Origin: a virus
Direction: 5' to 3' (one strand)
Virus record (IMG/VR): IMGVR_UViG_3300035670_000124
Location: 19,349-83,348 of that record
Length of the DNA: 64,000 nt
Each line of letters begins with the position of its first letter. The first letter of the stretch is position 1. A program made the position numbers and the translations under genes. A model generated the notes under the pieces. It did no database searches and was not told the origin of the DNA. It saw only the letters and a list, made by a program, of their open reading frames with translations. Below are positions 34,560 to 43,254 of the stretch, in pieces.

Positions 34560-35090
34560 ATGGATTTGATGATGGACCCAACTTTATTTACAGTAGAGCA
34601 ATCTAAACAAATGGGTATTTGGCCCCCTTCGGATGTTGTCGGAATTGGTATCATGCCATATATCAAAAGGATGAGAGGGGGTGATCTAAGAATCCTAGAT
34701 GTTGGTGTAGATAAGGGTGATAATGCAGTATATATGTTAGAGTCTGATTCTGGAATGGTTCCTAAAATTTTCATGATTCATGGTGTTGTATCTGAAGATG
34801 CTCCACCAGAACATGAATATATACTCAAGAAGAATACAAAAGACTTTGATAGATTTACTACTTTAGAATTTAAAGACAAATATGATGCTGTATGTGTAAA
34901 TTCAACACTAAAAAATCTTGACAAACAGATGGAAAAGTATTATAGTATGGTCAAGTCTAATGGTATTTTTTGTGGTAACAACCATGATGAAATCTATGTA
35001 AAAGAATCTTTGGCTAAATTTAGACGATCTAATAAAATTGGAACACCTATTATGGTGTCAAATGGTTGTTGGTTCTGGTACGTGAGGTAA
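34560..35090 (+). CDS. methyltransferase-like protein (176 aa)
   Basis: Start chosen at the ATG after GGAG, directly after the previous stop. GGDLRILDVGVDKGDNAVYML (~36-56) is a class I methyltransferase SAM-binding loop of altered form. YDAVCVNSTLKNLDKQMEKYYSMVKSNGIFCGNNHDE fits the later strands, as in the methyltransferase at 36210. It may be a degenerate or specialised sugar methyltransferase. Confidence 0.6.
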   Translation: MDLMMDPTLFTVEQSKQMGIWPPSDVVGIGIMPYIKRMRGGDLRILDVGVDKGDNAVYMLESDSGMVPKIFMIHGVVSEDAPPEHEYILKKNTKDFDRFTTLEFKDKYDAVCVNSTLKNLDKQMEKYYSMVKSNGIFCGNNHDEIYVKESLAKFRRSNKIGTPIMVSNGCWFWYVR

Positions 35091-35092
35091 TT

Positions 35093-36172
35093 ATGAAAAA
35101 AACTGCACTTGTTTTAGGAGCCGGTGGATTCATCGGCTCACATATGGTAAAAAGACTGAAAGATGAAGGATATTGGGTAAGAGGTGTAGACCTCAAATAT
35201 CCTGAGTTTGGAAAAATTCATGCAGATCATTTTATTATTCGTGATCTTCGTGATACTCGTGAAGCGTATGAAATCCTACGATTTGCTGGATGCGAACGAA
35301 ATCCCTATCAAACATTCAATCTTATGTTTGATGTTCCCTTTGATGAAATCTATCAATTTGCTGCTGATATGGGCGGTGCCGGATATATTTTCACAGGAGA
35401 ACATGATGCTGATGTAATGCACAATTCAGCAATGATCAATCTAAATGTTCTGGATGGCGTTGTACGTCAACATCTCGGACAGATTACTAGAACAACACCA
35501 ACCAAGATTTTCTATTCTTCGTCAGCTTGTATGTATCCAGAACATAATCAAATGGACCCAAATGCACCAGATTGTCGTGAAGATACTGCATATCCAGCCA
35601 ATCCAGATTCTGAATATGGTTGGGAAAAGCTATTTTCAGAACGCCTATATTTCGCATATAGCAGAAACTATAACATTCCAGTTCGTGTTGCACGTTTCCA
35701 CAATATCTATGGTCCAATGGGAACATGGCAAGGAGGCAGAGAAAAAGCACCTGCTGCAATTTGCCGTAAGGTAATTCAATCAGATGGCACAATTGAGGTT
35801 TGGGGAGATGGTGAGCAAACAAGGTCGTTTTTGTATATTGATGATTGTATTGATGCTGTACGTCTTCATATGGAGTCTGATTTCAGCGGCCCTGTAAATA
35901 TTGGGTCAGAAGAAATGGTTACGATCAATCAACTTGTTGATATCGCAAAGTCTATTGAAAGAAAGAATAATGTAGAGATTAAGTATGTCGATGGTCCTAC
36001 AGGTGTTCGTGGAAGAAATTCCCATAATGAACTTATCAAAAAAGAGCTTGGTTGGGAACCTAAGTATTCTCTCAAAGATGGCATTGAGAACACATATAAT
36101 TGGATAAAAAGTCAGATTGATAATGAAGCCAATGCTAAGACTAAGGCACGTCAACATTTTTGGGTATGCTGA
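35093..36172 (+). CDS. GDP-mannose 3,5-epimerase
   Basis: Short-chain dehydrogenase/epimerase with NAD motif GAGGFIGS (residues 9-16). AADMGGAGYI, the active-site SSACMYPE with Cys146, Tyr175 and Lys179 of YGWEK, and FHNIYGP.GTW.GGREKAPAA.CRK follow. These match, from memory, the plant enzyme's signature and catalytic residues almost exactly. The reaction turns GDP-D-mannose into GDP-L-galactose or GDP-L-gulose. A GDP-sugar-using GT10 enzyme lies two genes on. Start ATG follows GAGG. An upstream TTG start is rejected. Confidence 0.88.
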   Translation: MKKTALVLGAGGFIGSHMVKRLKDEGYWVRGVDLKYPEFGKIHADHFIIRDLRDTREAYEILRFAGCERNPYQTFNLMFDVPFDEIYQFAADMGGAGYIFTGEHDADVMHNSAMINLNVLDGVVRQHLGQITRTTPTKIFYSSSACMYPEHNQMDPNAPDCREDTAYPANPDSEYGWEKLFSERLYFAYSRNYNIPVRVARFHNIYGPMGTWQGGREKAPAAICRKVIQSDGTIEVWGDGEQTRSFLYIDDCIDAVRLHMESDFSGPVNIGSEEMVTINQLVDIAKSIERKNNVEIKYVDGPTGVRGRNSHNELIKKELGWEPKYSLKDGIENTYNWIKSQIDNEANAKTKARQHFWVC

Positions 36173-36209
36173 TCTTTTTGATATTAATTATTAAACAAAG
36201 GAAAATATT

Positions 36210-36770
36210 ATGAACGACGATGTTTTTATATACAGTTCAAGCGGTAGACTACCTAATGGGCACGGAATCTCTGGATATGGCATAGGAAATTTGATTAAAA
36301 ATATGACCGATCCAGTTGGATGTGAAATTGGAGTTGAAAGAGGATATACGACAGAATATTTTTTGAGAGTCAATAAAACAACAAAAATTTACTGTATCGA
36401 CCCTTTTGCAAATTATATTGACTGGAACGGTGAAAATAAGAATGAGAGAGATATGGTATACAAAGAGTTCCTACAGAGGATGTCTCCATTTAGTGATAGG
36501 GTTAACATTATTAAAAAATATTCAGATGATGCAGTTAATGATGTTCCCGACAATTCTTTAGACTTTATTTTCATTGACGGCCTACATACATATGAACAAG
36601 TCACCAAAGACATGCAAAATTATTATGATAAGGTGAAATCTGGTGGAATTTTTTCAGGCCACGACTTCAGTTTGATAGATTGTATTAATCGAGCAGTTAA
36701 AGACTTTGCAAAAACAAAAGGAAAAGAAATTCTAACAACAGAGCACGACGTTTGGTATTGGTACAAATAA
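36210..36770 (+). CDS. class I methyltransferase (186 aa)
   Basis: VGCEIGVERGYTTEYFL (residues 32-48) is the SAM-binding glycine loop with an acidic residue. IYCIDPFANY gives strand 2, LDFIFIDGLHTYEQVTKDMQNYYDKVKSGGIFSGHDF the later core. This is the Methyltransf_24 type often found in glycan clusters, so an O-methyltransferase acting on a sugar is likely. Confidence 0.82.
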   Translation: MNDDVFIYSSSGRLPNGHGISGYGIGNLIKNMTDPVGCEIGVERGYTTEYFLRVNKTTKIYCIDPFANYIDWNGENKNERDMVYKEFLQRMSPFSDRVNIIKKYSDDAVNDVPDNSLDFIFIDGLHTYEQVTKDMQNYYDKVKSGGIFSGHDFSLIDCINRAVKDFAKTKGKEILTTEHDVWYWYK

Positions 36771-36785
36771 TTATAGGTGATACGC

Positions 36786-37640
36786 ATGATAAAGATAGGA
36801 TTTGCAGATTTTGGAATGACGCCAGATTGGTTTATGGGTATATTAAAACAAAAATATGATGTTGTTAGAGATGACGACAATCCACATATATTGATATTTG
36901 GTGATGAGAATTTCGGTAATAAGAATGAACAATATGATCCCCAAAAAGTATTTAAAGTTTTTGTTACAGGAGAAAATAGGAGATTTTGGAATTATAAGTG
37001 TCATGCTGGTATAACTTTTGATCATATTGATGACAGTCGTCATTTCAGAATGCCTCTATATATACATGAAATATACTCTCTAACCAAAGAACAAGGATTT
37101 TATGATATTGATAATTTCCCTCCTCCAAAAGATAAAACCGGATTTGCAACTTTTGTAGTCAGTAATCCATACTCTGAAAAACGCAATCAATTATTTGGTC
37201 TCATCAATGAATATAAAAAGGTTGATAGCGGAGGTCCACTTTTCAATAATATAGGCTATAAATTATCAAGATTGACCAGAGATAAGATAGAATTTCTTGA
37301 AACTAGAAAATTCAATTTGGCGTTTGAGAATAGTAGTTATGCTGGATATGCTACAGAAAAAATATTACATTCTTTTTATGCTAGAACAATTCCTGTGTAT
37401 TGGGGAAGCCCAACAATAGATTTAGATTTTAATCCAGATGCTATGATTAACTGGCATGATTATCGTGATGATACTAAATTTTTAGAAAGAATAATTGAAG
37501 TTGACAACAATGATGAGTTGTACTATAATATGTTAAGTCAGCCTATGTTCAGGAATAACAGGCCCAACAAATATATGGATATGAATATCTTCTTAGATTG
37601 GTGGGATAATAGCATAATGTCGAGGATTCGCTTTCTATAA
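36786..37640 (+). CDS. GT10 alpha-1,3-fucosyltransferase-like enzyme
   Basis: The C-terminal half holds the GT10 donor-binding signature FNLAFENSSYAGYATEKILH (about residues 178-197), followed by FYARTIPVYWGSP. GT10 enzymes use GDP-L-fucose. Some accept GDP-L-galactose, the likely product of the epimerase at 35093. No fucose-synthesis genes are visible here. I use the ATG at 36786 behind AGGTGA. The acceptor is unknown. Confidence 0.87.
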   Translation: MIKIGFADFGMTPDWFMGILKQKYDVVRDDDNPHILIFGDENFGNKNEQYDPQKVFKVFVTGENRRFWNYKCHAGITFDHIDDSRHFRMPLYIHEIYSLTKEQGFYDIDNFPPPKDKTGFATFVVSNPYSEKRNQLFGLINEYKKVDSGGPLFNNIGYKLSRLTRDKIEFLETRKFNLAFENSSYAGYATEKILHSFYARTIPVYWGSPTIDLDFNPDAMINWHDYRDDTKFLERIIEVDNNDELYYNMLSQPMFRNNRPNKYMDMNIFLDWWDNSIMSRIRFL

Positions 37641-37664
37641 TTTTCTTAAAAAGGATGTAATATC

Positions 37665-38492
37665 ATGAGTGATATAACAATTGTAACGGCCTTCTTTGAT
37701 ATAGGAAGGTCTAATTGGAATAAAACTATACACAATGTCGAAACTCCACATTACATTCCAAGGTCAACAGAATTATATTTTAGTTATTTTGAAAATTTAT
37801 CTAAAATGAAAAATGATATGATCATATTTTGCGATGAACAAAATGTCAATCGTATTGAAAATATCAGAAAAAATAATGCACCCGAATCAAATACTACGGT
37901 GATTTCTACAAATTTTCAAGAAACAGTAAAGAATATGAAGCCTACTATAGAAAAAATTCAAAGGCAACCAGAGTATTATAAATTTGTTGACGACCCACGT
38001 ATGCCGGAGTATTGGAATGCTGATTATGTTTTGGTAAATTATATGAAAACAGATTTCGTTAATCATGCATATGATAATGCGATTATCAAGACAAATTTGG
38101 CTGCTTGGTTAGACTTTGGATATGTCAGAAATCCTGAAATGTTACCCGATACTCTTTTATGGGAATATGATTTCGATTCAGATAAAATGCACTATTTTAT
38201 TAAACGGCCTATGGATTTTGGACGGCCAATATTTGATATTGTGCGAACAAATTCAGTATATATCATGGGATGTCACATTGTAGGCGGTAAAGACCCTTGG
38301 TTAAAACACAAACATATGAATATGAGGTCTATGGGCTCTCTTTTAGACTGTGGGTTGGTTGATGATGATCAAACAATTCTTTTGATGAATTATAGAGCAA
38401 ATCCTAAAATGTTTGATCTACATAAGATAGATATACAGAATGAGAATTGGAAAGAGTGGAATGTTGTTATGAAAAATTTTAATAGGAGATAA
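37665..38492 (+). CDS. HtrL/YibB-like glycosyltransferase-fold protein
   Basis: ITIVTAFFDIGRSNW at residues 4-18 is the HtrL/YibB family opening. LAAWLDFGYVRNPEMLPD (about residues 145-162) and the VGGKDPWLK region agree. The family is found in surface-polysaccharide clusters and is thought to transfer sugars. It ends the glycan cassette. The stop overlaps the next start by one base. Confidence 0.75.
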   Translation: MSDITIVTAFFDIGRSNWNKTIHNVETPHYIPRSTELYFSYFENLSKMKNDMIIFCDEQNVNRIENIRKNNAPESNTTVISTNFQETVKNMKPTIEKIQRQPEYYKFVDDPRMPEYWNADYVLVNYMKTDFVNHAYDNAIIKTNLAAWLDFGYVRNPEMLPDTLLWEYDFDSDKMHYFIKRPMDFGRPIFDIVRTNSVYIMGCHIVGGKDPWLKHKHMNMRSMGSLLDCGLVDDDQTILLMNYRANPKMFDLHKIDIQNENWKEWNVVMKNFNRR

Positions 38493-38695
38493 TGATGAAC
38501 TTAACTGAAATGGTTGTTCTTGAAACAGACTTTATTCAACGTGCATATGACAACAAATGGGAAAAAGTTGTCAAGATTATGGACACTGAAAATGGATACA
38601 CATATCGTAATGAGAATGGTGTATCTGTAACACTAATTCCCGAGAAATGGGTAACTGTCGATGTAATCGACTATATGGCGGAGATTGTAGACTAA
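38492..38695 (+). CDS. small conserved hypothetical (67 aa)
   Basis: Short acidic protein (LTEMVVLETDFIQRAYDNKWEKVVKIMD; EKWVTVDVIDYMAEIVD). It overlaps genes on both sides by one base (a second ATG follows at 38495). It precedes the Sm-like protein and DNA polymerase. No family recognised. Confidence 0.5.
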   Translation: MMNLTEMVVLETDFIQRAYDNKWEKVVKIMDTENGYTYRNENGVSVTLIPEKWVTVDVIDYMAEIVD

Positions 38696-39009
38696 TGACA
38701 AAAAATATTAAACTGGTTAGACTAATCAATGGTGAAGAAATTCTATGTGAAGTGGTATCTGATGTAGGATTTCAAGTTACGGTCAAGAATCCTCTTAGGG
38801 TTGTTGTGATTCCAAACAAATCGAATCCAAACAGCCCAACAGTTGGTCTTGCACCGTGGGCAGAATTTTCGGACGATGAGGCGTTTTTGCTTGAAAAATC
38901 TCATGTTCTTGCTATAATGAACCCTGTGAAAGAGTTTGTGTCTCAGTATAATTCAACATTCTCTGGAATCATTACTCCAACAAGCGGACTACTTTTACCA
39001 CAAGGATAA
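38695..39009 (+). CDS. Sm-like conserved hypothetical before DNA polymerase (104 aa)
   Basis: Start at the ATG of a TAATG overlap. KLVRLINGEEILCEVVSDVGFQVTVKNPLRVVVIP is an Sm-like five-strand pattern, followed by WAEFSDDEAFLLEKSHVLAI. It is a likely paralog of 11371-11823. It lies three bases before gene 43, so a link to replication or mRNA control is plausible. Confidence 0.65.
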   Translation: MTKNIKLVRLINGEEILCEVVSDVGFQVTVKNPLRVVVIPNKSNPNSPTVGLAPWAEFSDDEAFLLEKSHVLAIMNPVKEFVSQYNSTFSGIITPTSGLLLPQG

Positions 39010-39011
39010 AA

Positions 39012-40517
39012 ATGACAAAGACATTCTACACAAATGTTCAGACTTATGGTTCAAAAATTCTTTACCGAGGTGTTGAAAATGGTAGAAAAGTAAGAGGTAG
39101 AGTGGGGTATAATCCCACTCTATTTGTTTCATCAAACAAGCCCACAAAATATACCACAATTTATGGTGAATATGTAGATAAGATTGAACCCGGCAGTATC
39201 AGAGACTGTCGGGATTTTGTCGATAAGTACAGTGAAGTTGAAAACTTCAAAGTATATGGTATGCAGAAGTATGAGTATGCGTTCATTTCTGATCAGCATC
39301 CAGATGATGTTGAATGGGATAAAGACTATATTAATATCTGCAATATTGACATCGAGGTAGGCTCGGAAAATGGTTTTCCTGAGCCCGAAACTGCATATGA
39401 ACCTATTACTGCCATCACATATAAGATGGGTGATACCTATATCGTCTTTGGTTGTGGAGATTTCCACAATACTAGAGATGATGTTAAGTATATCAAATGT
39501 GCGAATGAAATCGATCTAATCAAGAGATTCATTGATGAATGGTCGGGCAATTATCCAGACATCATCACGGGATGGAACGTGAAGATGTTCGATATTCCAT
39601 ATCTTGTGAATAGAATTACCAAGTTGATGGGAGAAGACTTTATGAAAAGACTTTCCCCTTGGAATACTGTATATGATAGAATTACCAATTTCAGTATGGG
39701 CAGACAGTCCAAGACATACACAATTCTAGGCATTTCTTGTCTGGATTATATTGAACTATATCAAAAGTATGCTCCTTCTGGAAAGTCTAGGGATTCATAT
39801 AGACTTGATAACATCGCACATATTGAACTGAAAGAGCGTAAGTTGTCATATGAGGAATATGGGAATCTTCATACTCTTTATCGTGACAATTTTCAACTGT
39901 TCATTGAGTATAACATCAAGGACGTTGAACTGATCGAGAGGCTTGATGACAAACTAAAACTATTAGAACTTGCCCTAACTCTAGCATATGATTCCAAGAC
40001 CAATTATGATGATGTATTCACACAGGTTAGAATGTGGGATGCTCTCATCTATAATCATCTCAAGAAAAACAATGTTGTAATTCCTCCTGTTCGCAAAAAC
40101 AGTAAGAATGCAGCATATGTTGGAGCATATGTTAAAGAACCTATCATCGGCCTACATCATTGGATGGCATCCTTTGATTTGAACTCTCTATATCCACATT
40201 TGATTATTCAATACAACATATCACCAGAAATGTTTATTGAGCCTGATAAGTATAACCATAACATGAGGGATATTATCAGTCAGGGCATTACTGTAGATAG
40301 AATGTTGGAGAAAGAAATTGATACATCAGGTCTGCCTAAAGAATCTGTTACGCTGACTCCAAACGGACAATTCTTCCGTGTGGATAAGCAAGGATTTCTT
40401 TCTAAGATGATGGAAGATATGTATAATGATAGAACTGTATATAAAAAGAAAGCGATTGAAGCGAAGAAAGACCTAGAGAAAGTTATGGCGGAGATTAATC
40501 GTCGCAAAAAAGTATAG
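39012..40517 (+). CDS. 43A: DNA polymerase gp43, N-terminal part (43A)
   Basis: This half carries the 3'-5' exonuclease domain (CNIDIEVG, ~113-120; GWNVKMFDIPY, ~196-206; YNIKDVELIERL ExoIII, ~302) and palm motif A FDLNSLYPHLII (~396-407). It stops at MAEINRRKKV before polymerase motif B, in the fingers. The rest of the polymerase is encoded at 41308-42403 after a homing endonuclease gene. Two peptides would have to assemble, as reported for Aeromonas T4-like phages with 43A/43B. Confidence 0.93.
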   Translation: MTKTFYTNVQTYGSKILYRGVENGRKVRGRVGYNPTLFVSSNKPTKYTTIYGEYVDKIEPGSIRDCRDFVDKYSEVENFKVYGMQKYEYAFISDQHPDDVEWDKDYINICNIDIEVGSENGFPEPETAYEPITAITYKMGDTYIVFGCGDFHNTRDDVKYIKCANEIDLIKRFIDEWSGNYPDIITGWNVKMFDIPYLVNRITKLMGEDFMKRLSPWNTVYDRITNFSMGRQSKTYTILGISCLDYIELYQKYAPSGKSRDSYRLDNIAHIELKERKLSYEEYGNLHTLYRDNFQLFIEYNIKDVELIERLDDKLKLLELALTLAYDSKTNYDDVFTQVRMWDALIYNHLKKNNVVIPPVRKNSKNAAYVGAYVKEPIIGLHHWMASFDLNSLYPHLIIQYNISPEMFIEPDKYNHNMRDIISQGITVDRMLEKEIDTSGLPKESVTLTPNGQFFRVDKQGFLSKMMEDMYNDRTVYKKKAIEAKKDLEKVMAEINRRKKV

Positions 40518-40544
40518 CAGACAAAATAATACTAAATACCTCTG

Positions 40545-40559
40545 TTCCGAAAGCGGGAG
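40545..40559 (+). promoter_or_regulatory. hairpin over the ribosome site of the Vsr-like endonuclease
   Basis: TTCCG (40545-40549) pairs with CGGGA (40554-40558) around AAAG, covering Shine-Dalgarno GGGAG. A longer-range helix AATACT (40528-40533) with AGTATT (40558-40563) could cover the same site. Confidence 0.6.
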
Positions 40560-40565
40560 TATTTT

Positions 40566-41330
40566 ATGCCAAATCAAAATAGTCATATCACCAAAATTGT
40601 TAATTTGAACATAAAACAAATTGAAAAAATGCTTATTGAAGGATTCAGTGTAAGTGAGATTTCCAAATCACTAAGTTTGCCTTATGCCGCTATTTATAAC
40701 GGCATAAGAAGGCATAATATGTCACATTTTGTTAGTGTGAGTAAAAATGGAAAATCAAAAACTTCTAAGCAGTATCATGATCGCATTCAAAAATTTGATT
40801 ATGATACATTAAAAGAAGAATATATTGATAATAAATTAAATTTATATGAAATTGCTGATAAGTATGATATGAGTGCATCATCTGTTTTTTTATATATGAA
40901 AAAACTTGGTGTTGATACAAGGTCCAAAAGAGATGCGTCTCTTTTGATGTATGAGAAGAAACCGGAAATAAAAGATATTCTTCGTCAATTAGCATTCGAT
41001 GGCGTAACAGGTATTCATAATAAAAATTTTAATAGAAGAGAAACCTCGATTGAGAGGTCTTTCGAAAAATTTTGCCAAGAAAATAATATATCATTCATTA
41101 AACAATATCAAATTAATGGTGAAGGACACAGATATGATTTTTTGGTATTAGATAAACTTCTTATAGAACTTGATGGAGTATTTTGGCATAGTACAGATAA
41201 ACAGAAGATGTTGGATGAAGAATATAATAAACTTGCAATCCAACACGGTTATGATATAATTAGATTTACGGATATAGAGATTAAAAAAACGAAAGGGAAA
41301 TGTTTTGATGCAGTTAGAAAATTTATCTGA
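40566..41330 (+). CDS. Vsr/EDxHD-type homing endonuclease inside the DNA polymerase locus
   Basis: The N-terminal half carries two helix-turn-helix-like repeats (GFSVSEISKSLSLPYAAIYN; LNLYEIADKYDMSASSVFLY). The C-terminal half is a Vsr-like PD-(D/E)xK nuclease: YDFLVLDKLLIELDGVFWHS (~190-209) then IIRFTDIEI. It resembles the I-Bth0305I/MobE group. It lies between the two polymerase parts and overlaps the start of 43B by 23 bases. It is the probable cause of the split. Confidence 0.87.
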   Translation: MPNQNSHITKIVNLNIKQIEKMLIEGFSVSEISKSLSLPYAAIYNGIRRHNMSHFVSVSKNGKSKTSKQYHDRIQKFDYDTLKEEYIDNKLNLYEIADKYDMSASSVFLYMKKLGVDTRSKRDASLLMYEKKPEIKDILRQLAFDGVTGIHNKNFNRRETSIERSFEKFCQENNISFIKQYQINGEGHRYDFLVLDKLLIELDGVFWHSTDKQKMLDEEYNKLAIQHGYDIIRFTDIEIKKTKGKCFDAVRKFI

Positions 41331-42403
41331 CAGTGAATTAGAAGAACTTAAGCATATTCTTGAAATGAAAATTGCAAGGTATAATAACCTGCAATTGGCT
41401 AAAAAGGTGTGTCTTTAACTCGGCATATGGATCAATTGGTAATGAATATTTTAGGTTTTATGATATTCGTCAGGCAACAGCAATTACCACATCAGGGCAA
41501 TTGTCAATTCGATGGATTGAAAAGAAAATTAATCAATACCTAAATAAAATACTGAACAGCAATAAGGATTACATCGTTGCATCGGATACTGACTCAATTT
41601 ATATTGTATTTGATGAACTTGTTAGGCAGACTATTAAAAAACAGAATCATTCTGCTTCAACAAAATCGATTATCGCATTCTTGGATAAGGTATGCGAAAA
41701 TAAAATTCAACCATTTATTAACGATTCTTATGATGAACTTTATAGATATACTAATGCGTATTCTCAAAAGATGATCATGAAGCGTGAAGCCTTGGCAGAT
41801 AAGGGTATCTGGACTGCCAAGAAAAGATATGTTATGAATGTGTATAATAATGAAGGCGTAGAGTATGCCAAACCAGAACCAAAGGTTATGGGTCTTGAAA
41901 TGATTAAGAGTTCTACACCATCCGCGTGTAAGGATAAACTATGGGAAGCATTGGATATTATTCTAAACAAAAGTGAGGCAGAACTTATCGACTTCATTCA
42001 AGATTTCAAGGCAAAATTTAGAAAGCAGAATCCAGCAGATATTGCTTTTCCAAGAGGTGTAAATGGACTAGATAAATATTCCAGGGTTGATAAAGGAATA
42101 CCCATTCATGTGAGAGGGTCATTACTTTATAACAAACTTGTGGCTATGAAAAAGCTGGATAAGAAGTATCAACTTATCAAGGAAGGTGAAAAGATCAAAT
42201 TTATCTATCTCAAAGAACCAAATACCGTTAAATCTAATATCATCTCATTCCCACAAACTATTCCAGAAGAATTTGACTTGACAAAATATATCGACTATGA
42301 TATACAGTTCGAGAAGTCGTTTGTTGAACCACTCAAAATTATTCTTGACTCTATTGGGTGGAAGACGGAAAAAACTTCATCCCTCGAAGCATTTTTCTCT
42401 TGA
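41308..42403 (+). CDS. 43B: DNA polymerase gp43, C-terminal part (43B), probably read through a +1 frameshift
   Basis: From ATG 41308 (behind AAAGGGAA) the frame encodes LSDSELEELKHILEMKIARY, then NNLQLAKKVCL, and hits TAA at 41416. The +1 frame continues exactly with NSAYGSIGNEYFRFYDIR, giving the intact motif B (K-x2-L-N-S-x-Y-G). Motif C ASDTDSIYI and the thumb domain to LEAFFS follow. The shift site CTT TAA C preceded by AAGGTG mimics the RF2 recoding site. Without a shift, translation could only begin at a TTG (41372) and would lack part of motif B. Confidence 0.82.
41404..41419 (+). other. candidate +1 programmed frameshift site in gene 43B
   Basis: The order AAG GTG TGT CTT TAA C parallels the E. 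coli prfB site AGG GGG TAT CTT TGA C: a Shine-Dalgarno-like element, three bases, a slippery CTT and an in-frame stop followed by C. A slip of tRNA-Leu from CUU to UUU restores the polymerase frame. Confidence 0.6.
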
Positions 42404-42428
42404 CATCCGACCAACCATCGGTTATACT
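42400..42428 (+). promoter_or_regulatory. sigma70-type promoter for the tRNA genes
   Basis: TTGACA (42400-42405), 17 bases, then TATACT (42423-42428). It overlaps the 43B stop codon and starts transcription about 15 bases before the first tRNA. Confidence 0.88.
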
Positions 42429-42447
42429 TCTCGGACACTAAAGAAAC

Positions 42448-42523
42448 GGACCTGTAGCATAACGGTTAATGCCAATCGCTCATAACGGTTCAGATGGGGG
42501 TTCAAATCCCTCCGGGTCCACCA
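42448..42523 (+). tRNA. tRNA with anticodon CAU (tRNA-Met, or tRNA-Ile2)
   Basis: A full 76-base cloverleaf: acceptor GGACCTG with CGGGTCC, D stem GCAT/ATGC with GG in the loop, anticodon stem AATCG/CGGTT and loop CTCATAA, T arm GGGGG/CCCTC with TTCAAAT. CCA is encoded. The G1-C72 pair argues against an initiator tRNA. Whether C34 is modified to lysidine (Ile) cannot be seen. Confidence 0.93.
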
Positions 42524-42559
42524 TGCGAATGTAGTCCAACAGGTAGAGACAGCAGACTT

Positions 42560-43254
42560 ATACAATTTGAGCATATAGATAGGAAACTTCTATATGAATC
42601 TGGTCAAATTCGGTGAAACCTGTAAAATGGCAATACCGAGCTAAACAAAGTGCCTTCACTTCTTCTTATTTTTTCCACGATAAGTAGGAGTGAGAGCATG
42701 GCAATTAGGACACAAAAGACGGAGATTATTGAAGTTGTTGTTTTCGTTATCTCCGTCTATGTGATCTAATTCCAGAGGAATTGGTTCGTTTAGCCAAGTT
42801 GTTGAAGAACAGTTAGAACAAACTCGTTCTAATAAACCTTCTTCCAACAACCTGTTTTTGAGCTTAAAGGACGATATAGGATACTGGTTAGATAAGTAAT
42901 CCTTAATATCTCTTTTTGGGCCAAAAACTTGTCCTTTGGCCCATCCTTGTTGACTAAAGTGGGAAATGTCGATATTATACTTGGCAACGGCCTTGTGAAT
43001 GACTCGATAATTTCCTCCTTGACAAGAGATACCTAAAGTGATAAGTGCTTCTCGAATAGACCGAGAAGAAGATATAGCGTGTCGCAATTCTTCTTCTGTG
43101 TATCGATGTTTAACCATAGTTCCTCCTTTGGAAGTGTAGAGACTTGACGGCCAGTACCTAAGTATGGTAACATATATGGTAAAGATAAAGTCCAGACCAC
43201 AAACAGCCTATACCTATTTATGTATATTCTGGTAGTGAAAACTATAGTGGTATG
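42560..43254 (+). mobile_element. group I intron in tRNA(UAA), carrying an antisense HNH gene
   Basis: The intron is 695 bases long. The 5' site has CTT pairing with guide GAG at 42569-42571 (U-G at the splice site). Group I core elements appear in order: P-like AAATTCGGTGAAACC (ending 42620), Q-like GGCAATACCGAGC (42629 on), R-like GAGACTTGACGG (ending 43150), S-like AAGATAAAGTCCAGACC (ending 43198), and a terminal G at 43254. These and the position after U34 match, from memory, the cyanobacterial tRNA-Leu(UAA) intron. The HNH gene sits between Q and R, in the P6 region. Confidence 0.87.
42656..43117 (-). CDS. HNH homing endonuclease inside the tRNA intron, antisense
   Basis: The C-terminal HNH domain has CSNCSST, LELDHIDGDNENNNFNNLRL and CPNCHALTPTYRGK (two Cys pairs and DH...N...H). 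The N-terminal helical region (YTEEELRHAISSSRSIREAL, LITLGIS) probably binds DNA. ATG follows AAGGAGG ideally. Its orientation is opposite to the tRNA and intron, so expression cannot come from the tRNA transcript and must use an unseen promoter. It would spread the intron by cutting intronless tRNA genes. Confidence 0.9.
   Translation of the reverse strand: MVKHRYTEEELRHAISSSRSIREALITLGISCQGGNYRVIHKAVAKYNIDISHFSQQGWAKGQVFGPKRDIKDYLSNQYPISSFKLKNRLLEEGLLERVCSNCSSTTWLNEPIPLELDHIDGDNENNNFNNLRLLCPNCHALTPTYRGKNKKK

Noticed and set aside
41372-41416. TTG start for polymerase part 43B
   Set aside because: Its first residues (MQGIITCNWLKRC) do not resemble the family, whereas the ATG 41308 frame does up to the shift site.
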